Made by a program: the position numbers and the translations under genes. From Peptococcaceae bacterium 1109 (lineage in GTDB: Bacteria; Bacillota; Limnochordia; Darwinibacteriales; Darwinibacteriaceae), in assembly GCA_001028815.1 (NCBI GenBank), contig LDJB01000001.1, forward strand, positions 449,634 through 513,633: a stretch of 64,000 nucleotides of DNA, given 5' to 3'. A model generated the notes under the pieces. That model saw nothing but the letters and a program-made list of their open reading frames with translations, was not told the origin of the DNA and searched no databases. Below are positions 59,794 to 64,000 of the stretch, one piece after another. Within the stretch, counting starts at the first letter, position 1. The number at the start of each line of letters is the position of its first letter.

Positions 59794-60300
59794 ATGACAC
59801 TGCAGGAAGCGGAGCAAATCATTGAAGCTTTGATCTTTGCCGCGGATGAGCCCGTGAGCCCAGGGCGACTCGGGGAACTGTTGGAACTTGACCCAAAAAA
59901 CATTCCCGCCTTAGTGGAACGGATTCAGCAGCGGTATCAGGATGGCGGCCTCATGATTAGGGAAGTGGGGGGCGGGTACCAGATAGTCACAAAGCCGGAG
60001 TTTGCCCCCTGGATAGAGAAGCTTGGCCGCCCGGTAGTGCATGCCCCGCTCAGCCAGGCCAGCACCGAGACCCTGGCGATTATCGCGTATCGCCAGCCGG
60101 TTACAAAGGCAGAAATCGAGGAAATAAGGGGTGTGCGTTGCGACAGTGCGGTGAACAACCTCTTAGAACGGGGCCTCATCTGTGAGCTAGGCCGCAAGGA
60201 CGGCCCCGGCCGGCCCATCATGTACGGGGTGACTGAGAAGTTCCTGGTCCATTTCGGGCTGAAAAGCCTTGATGACCTGCCGCCAGTTAGCATAACATAA
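59794..60300 (+). CDS. scpB: Segregation and condensation protein B
   Basis: IIEALIFAADEPVS, ETLAIIAYRQPVTKAEIEEIRGVRCDSAVNNLLERGLI. Confidence 0.96.
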   Translation: MTLQEAEQIIEALIFAADEPVSPGRLGELLELDPKNIPALVERIQQRYQDGGLMIREVGGGYQIVTKPEFAPWIEKLGRPVVHAPLSQASTETLAIIAYRQPVTKAEIEEIRGVRCDSAVNNLLERGLICELGRKDGPGRPIMYGVTEKFLVHFGLKSLDDLPPVSIT

Positions 60301-60331
60301 GGGAAAATTGGCAAAGTAAGACTGAGTCGGG

Positions 60332-60928
60332 GTGATTAGGATGCCGCTCAGTCTTTTGCTTTTACCCTTCGTATGCGGGATCGTTGCTCTTTTGTGGGTC
60401 CCCTTTACCTTTGAAGTGCAGTTCATCCTGGATGATGAGTCCACCCATTTTGCCTTTTACTGGAGAGTCTTTGGGCTGGGCATTTCCCTCATGCCCATGG
60501 TGCGCTTTGTAGGCCGCAATACCATAGCTCGCATTCACAAGGCGCTGCCTAGGCCTGATGCTGTCAAACCCCGGGAGCTCCTCAGCAAACTCCGTGATCT
60601 GGCGCAAGGAGTTCGCACCCAGGGGAGGAGCATGGCCCGAACCGCCCACCTGTTCGCGCGGGAAATTGTGAGCTTCCGCCTCCACCTCGCCTTGGGCCTC
60701 GCAGACCCTTTTCTCACCGCCACCGCTTGTGGCGGCGCGTGGGCAGTCTTAGGCCCCGTCTTTGGCGCACTCCAGTCCAGCGTTACGTTTCTTTCCCCCC
60801 CGGGTATCACGGTTAGTCCCCAGCATGACAGCCTAGGAGTTGGCCTTAGCGTCCACTGCATATTCAGGTTTCGATTGGGTCAGATTATAAGAGACGCAAT
60901 CCGCAGTCTTGCCAGCTCTGTGCTTTAG
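60332..60928 (+). CDS. DUF2953 (YtfI-like) protein
   Basis: N-terminal TM, position directly upstream of ytfJ. Confidence 0.7.
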   Translation: MIRMPLSLLLLPFVCGIVALLWVPFTFEVQFILDDESTHFAFYWRVFGLGISLMPMVRFVGRNTIARIHKALPRPDAVKPRELLSKLRDLAQGVRTQGRSMARTAHLFAREIVSFRLHLALGLADPFLTATACGGAWAVLGPVFGALQSSVTFLSPPGITVSPQHDSLGVGLSVHCIFRFRLGQIIRDAIRSLASSVL

Positions 60929-60956
60929 CGAATGCAGATTAAGGAGTGGTAAATCG

Positions 60957-61379
60957 ATGGAAGGCAGTCATCCGATCCAGGGTTTGATGCAGACCGCCAT
61001 GGAAAGCATGAAGATGATGGTGGATGTGAATACCATTCTCGGCGATCCGGTGGAGACTCCCGATGGCAGTGTGATCGTTCCAGTCAGTCGCGTTAGTTTC
61101 GGGTTTGCCGCGGGCGGCAGCGAGTTCCAGGGTAAGGAGAGCAAATCTGGAGACAGCCAAAGCGAGTTCCCCTTTGGGGGTGGGAGCGGTGCAGGCGTCG
61201 CCCTCAATCCAGTAGCCTTCTTGGTGGTTGGCCAGGGCACGGTACGTCTCTTGCCTGTGGACAACACTGCTATTTACGACCGCTTGGTAGACCTTATCCC
61301 CCACGTGGTAGATCAAATCCAAGGCATGGTCCAGGGCCAGAGGGTGGATGGGGCCTTGCGAACACCGTATAACGTCTAG
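60957..61379 (+). CDS. ytfJ: GerW/YtfJ sporulation protein
   Basis: MMVDVNTILGDPVETPDGSVIVPVSRVSFGFAAGGSEF. Confidence 0.95.
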   Translation: MEGSHPIQGLMQTAMESMKMMVDVNTILGDPVETPDGSVIVPVSRVSFGFAAGGSEFQGKESKSGDSQSEFPFGGGSGAGVALNPVAFLVVGQGTVRLLPVDNTAIYDRLVDLIPHVVDQIQGMVQGQRVDGALRTPYNV

Positions 61380-61393
61380 CTATGCAAGGACAG

Positions 61394-61428
61394 GAGGGGT
61401 CATCCCCCAGAGGGATGCCTCTTTTTTC
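61394..61428 (+). terminator. Terminator after ytfJ
   Basis: GAGGGGTCATCCC-ccaga-GGGATGCCTC followed by T6. Confidence 0.75.
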
Positions 61429-61483
61429 TTGCCATCTTTTCACAACTCCTGTATGATTGTGGTTGATGATAGGGGGGCCGCTC

Positions 61484-62218
61484 GTGAAGGAACGACTGCA
61501 GAAGTACATGGCCCACACAGGCCTTGCCTCCCGCCGGGTCTGTGAGGAGATGATCCGCGCTGGCAGGGTCACGGTAAATGGCCAGCGGGCCGCCTTGGGA
61601 GCCGTAGTTGACCCTGCGAAAGACATTGTGTTGGTAGACGGTAAGCCCATTGGCCGGCCAGAGCGGAAGCGTTATGTGATAGTGCACAAGCCCAGGGGGT
61701 ACGTCACTACTGTACGGGATCAGTATGCCCGGAAGACAGTGCTGGACCTGGTTCAAGGCATCGAGGAGCGGGTGTATCCTGCGGGCCGCCTCGACTACGA
61801 CTCAGAGGGCCTGGTTTTTCTTACCAATGACGGGCGCTTGGCAAACAACATCATGCACCCTAGCCATGGTTTGGAGAAGGTTTATCTGGTGACCGTTGAG
61901 GGGGCCATAGGCAATGACGCCCTTAAGCAGCTCCGCCGGGGAGTGCTCTTAGAGGACGGCATGACCCAGCCTGCCCAGGTAGAGCTGCTTTCCCAGGACA
62001 ATCAGGTATCTGTCCTGCGCATGGCTATCCGAGAAGGGCGTAACCGCCAAGTGCGCAGAATGTGCAGCGCGGTGGGCTTTCCCGTGAAACGCCTAGTGAG
62101 AATCGCAATCGGCCCCATAAAGCTGGGGGATCTCAAGGCAGGGGCAATGCGGGAACTTACACCCGCGGAAGTGAGTAAGCTGAAGCAGGCGGTGAACATA
62201 AGTTGGCAGCGCAGGTAG
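61484..62218 (+). CDS. rluB: 23S rRNA pseudouridine synthase RluB/RsuA family
   Basis: KERLQKYMAHTGLASRRVCEEMI, PAGRLDYDSEGLVFLTNDG, REGRNRQVRRM. Confidence 0.93.
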   Translation: MKERLQKYMAHTGLASRRVCEEMIRAGRVTVNGQRAALGAVVDPAKDIVLVDGKPIGRPERKRYVIVHKPRGYVTTVRDQYARKTVLDLVQGIEERVYPAGRLDYDSEGLVFLTNDGRLANNIMHPSHGLEKVYLVTVEGAIGNDALKQLRRGVLLEDGMTQPAQVELLSQDNQVSVLRMAIREGRNRQVRRMCSAVGFPVKRLVRIAIGPIKLGDLKAGAMRELTPAEVSKLKQAVNISWQRR

Positions 62219-63450
62219 TGATCGTCGGAGCCGGGGCAGCAGGCTTGATGGCAGCAGGATGGGCAGCAAGGCGGGGCCTTAACGTGACAGTGCTGGAAAA
62301 GACAAACCGCACCGCCCGTAAAGTGCGCATTTCAGGGAAGGGGCGCTGCAACGTAACGAACGCCCGTCCCGTGCAGGAGTTTATCCAGTGCTACCCCGCG
62401 AACGGCCGCTTCCTTTACAGCGCGCTGCACCGGTTTTCTAACCAGGATGTGATCGAGTTTTTTCACGGGCTTGGCGTGGAGCTCAAGGTAGAGCGAGGCC
62501 AGCGGGTGTTTCCAACCTCGGATCAAGCCGATGAGGTTGGTGATGCCCTGGAGAACTTCGCCCGCAAGCAGGGAGCACGCCTCCTGTTTGGTAGGCGTGC
62601 TACGGAGCTTCAGGTTGAAGACGGGTCCATCAGGGGCTTAGAGTGCGTTGGCCCCAGAGGAATGGAGGAGTACCCTGCGGATGCTGTACTCATCGCCACC
62701 GGTGGGATGAGCTACCCGGGAACCGGGTCCACTGGCGATGGTTATGCCCTGGCCAAGCAGGTAGGCCACAGTATTGTTGAGCCCCGGCCCTCCCTTGTGC
62801 CTATGCGAGTTGTGGAAGACTGGCCAAGACAGCTTACAGGGCTTACCCTGCGGAATGTGACTCTTACCTGTACATACGGGAGAGAGTCCGTTAGTGAGTT
62901 TGGAGAGATGATGTTCGCCCATTTCGGGATCACCGGCCCAATCGTCCTTACTGCCAGCGACACAGTAGCCAGGTGGTTTTCCCAGGGGGCTGAGGTTGTT
63001 ACAGCTGTGCTAGATCTTAAGCCAGCCCTCACACCAGAGCAGTTGGACCGGCGGCTGATCCGTGACTTTGAGGAGTTTTCCCGGAAACAGTTTAAGAACA
63101 GCCTGGATAAATTATTGCCTAAGAGCTTGATTCCCATTATTATAGAGTTAAGCGGAATCCCGCCTGAAAAACCTGTGAACCAGGTGGGGAAGAGGGAGCG
63201 TCTTCAGCTCGGGGATTTGCTGAAGAAGGTCCCTTTGACTGTGTCAGGGACCTTGCCAATTTCCACAGCGATTGTAACTGCTGGGGGCGTGTCTGTCCGA
63301 GAAGTGGACCCTCGAACCATGGAGTCAAAACTGGTTAGGGGCCTGCACTTTGCAGGCGAGGTTTTGGACGTGCACGGCCTGACTGGCGGCTATAACCTGC
63401 AGGCGGCCTTTTCCACTGCATATGCAGCCGCCTCCGGGTTCTTGAGTTAA
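62203..63450 (+). CDS. HI0933-family NAD(P)/FAD-dependent oxidoreductase
   Basis: VVIVGAGAAGLMAAGWAARRG, SGKGRCNVTNA, GGVSVREVDPRTMESKLVRGLHFAGEVLDVHGLTGGYNLQ. Confidence 0.95.
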   Translation: MAAQVVIVGAGAAGLMAAGWAARRGLNVTVLEKTNRTARKVRISGKGRCNVTNARPVQEFIQCYPANGRFLYSALHRFSNQDVIEFFHGLGVELKVERGQRVFPTSDQADEVGDALENFARKQGARLLFGRRATELQVEDGSIRGLECVGPRGMEEYPADAVLIATGGMSYPGTGSTGDGYALAKQVGHSIVEPRPSLVPMRVVEDWPRQLTGLTLRNVTLTCTYGRESVSEFGEMMFAHFGITGPIVLTASDTVARWFSQGAEVVTAVLDLKPALTPEQLDRRLIRDFEEFSRKQFKNSLDKLLPKSLIPIIIELSGIPPEKPVNQVGKRERLQLGDLLKKVPLTVSGTLPISTAIVTAGGVSVREVDPRTMESKLVRGLHFAGEVLDVHGLTGGYNLQAAFSTAYAAASGFLS

Positions 63451-63459
63451 AGGGTGATA

Positions 63460-64000
63460 TTGTTGAGAATTGCTATTGACGGCCCGGCAGGTGCCGGGAA
63501 AAGCACGGTAGCGCGAATTGTCGCGCAGAAGCTGGGCTATACGCATATTGATACTGGAGCTATGTATCGGGCTCTTACCTTAGAAGCCTTGGAACGGAGC
63601 ATTGATCTGGAAAATCAGGACGCACTTGTTGCTGCCCTGGAAGACATGGACCTAACCCTTCAGCCTGGTTCCGCAGGAAACCAGGTTTTTATCCAGGGCA
63701 GGGATGTTACAGCCCAGATCCGCAGCCCGGAGGTGAGCGAGCATGTATCTCTCGTCTCCAGCCATCCCAAGGTTCGGGCAGCAGTGGTTGAGATGCAACA
63801 GCAAATGGCAAAGGCTGATAATGTAGTCATGGACGGACGGGACATCGGCACAGTAGTTATGCCTGATGCGGACCTTAAGATCTACCTCGATGCCTCAGTG
63901 GAGGTCAGGGCCATGCGGCGCAGTATGGAACTGGCGAAAAAGGGTTTTCCGGTCTCACTAGAAGAGCTGGTAGCAAAGATCCGCCAGCGGGATGAGTTTG
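63460..64000 (+). CDS. cmk: Cytidylate kinase, N-terminal part (truncated by window end)
   Basis: Open frame from TTG 63460/63463: LRIAIDGPAGAGKSTVARIVAQKLGYTHIDTGAMYRALT, VMDGRDIGTVV; absent from ORF track because no stop in window. Confidence 0.94.
   Translation, partial: MLRIAIDGPAGAGKSTVARIVAQKLGYTHIDTGAMYRALTLEALERSIDLENQDALVAALEDMDLTLQPGSAGNQVFIQGRDVTAQIRSPEVSEHVSLVSSHPKVRAAVVEMQQQMAKADNVVMDGRDIGTVVMPDADLKIYLDASVEVRAMRRSMELAKKGFPVSLEELVAKIRQRDEF

Overview
This 64 kb window is a compact, plus-strand-biased chromosomal core region from an endospore-forming Bacillota. The genus cannot be fixed from sequence alone. By reading translated ORFs I recognise: the C-terminal part of ppdK; dgt-dnaG-sigA; a lone CAU tRNA (tRNA-Ile2-like); a Nif3-like gene; rnpB (class A RNase P RNA); a dcw cell-wall/division cluster (mraZ to ftsZ); a sporulation block (sigE, spoIIGA, sigG, spoIIR, ylmC); nrdR-pgeF-ftsK/spoIIIE; hslO; UPF0182; spoIIP; murC; yqhG/yqhH; an F0-only ATP synthase operon; rimO-pgsA; an FtsH-like AAA protease with an upstream membrane partner; cinA-recA-recX-rny-ymdB-spoVS; a spoVAF-like gene; a three-gene 2-hydroxyacyl-CoA-dehydratase-like module; scpA/scpB; ytfJ; rluB; an HI0933-family flavoprotein; and the start of cmk. 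I saw no CRISPR array, transposase, prophage or rRNA.

Strongest second-look items: (1) an in-frame MurA-FtsQ/DivIB fusion whose frame depends on a G7 tract; (2) a four-unit, 10-bp-period MraZ-type repeat running into the mraZ start codon; (3) spoIIGA-sigE inverted relative to ftsZ and sigG; (4) a split ATP synthase operon with a two-carboxylate, Na+-type c-subunit motif and a perfect 15-bp stem-loop directly after atpE; (5) a possible split FtsH-like protease system; (6) a tandem-paralogue dehydratase/activase module of unknown substrate; (7) a dnaG whose conserved N-terminus has no canonical start codon. All family assignments are from pattern recognition without database searches.
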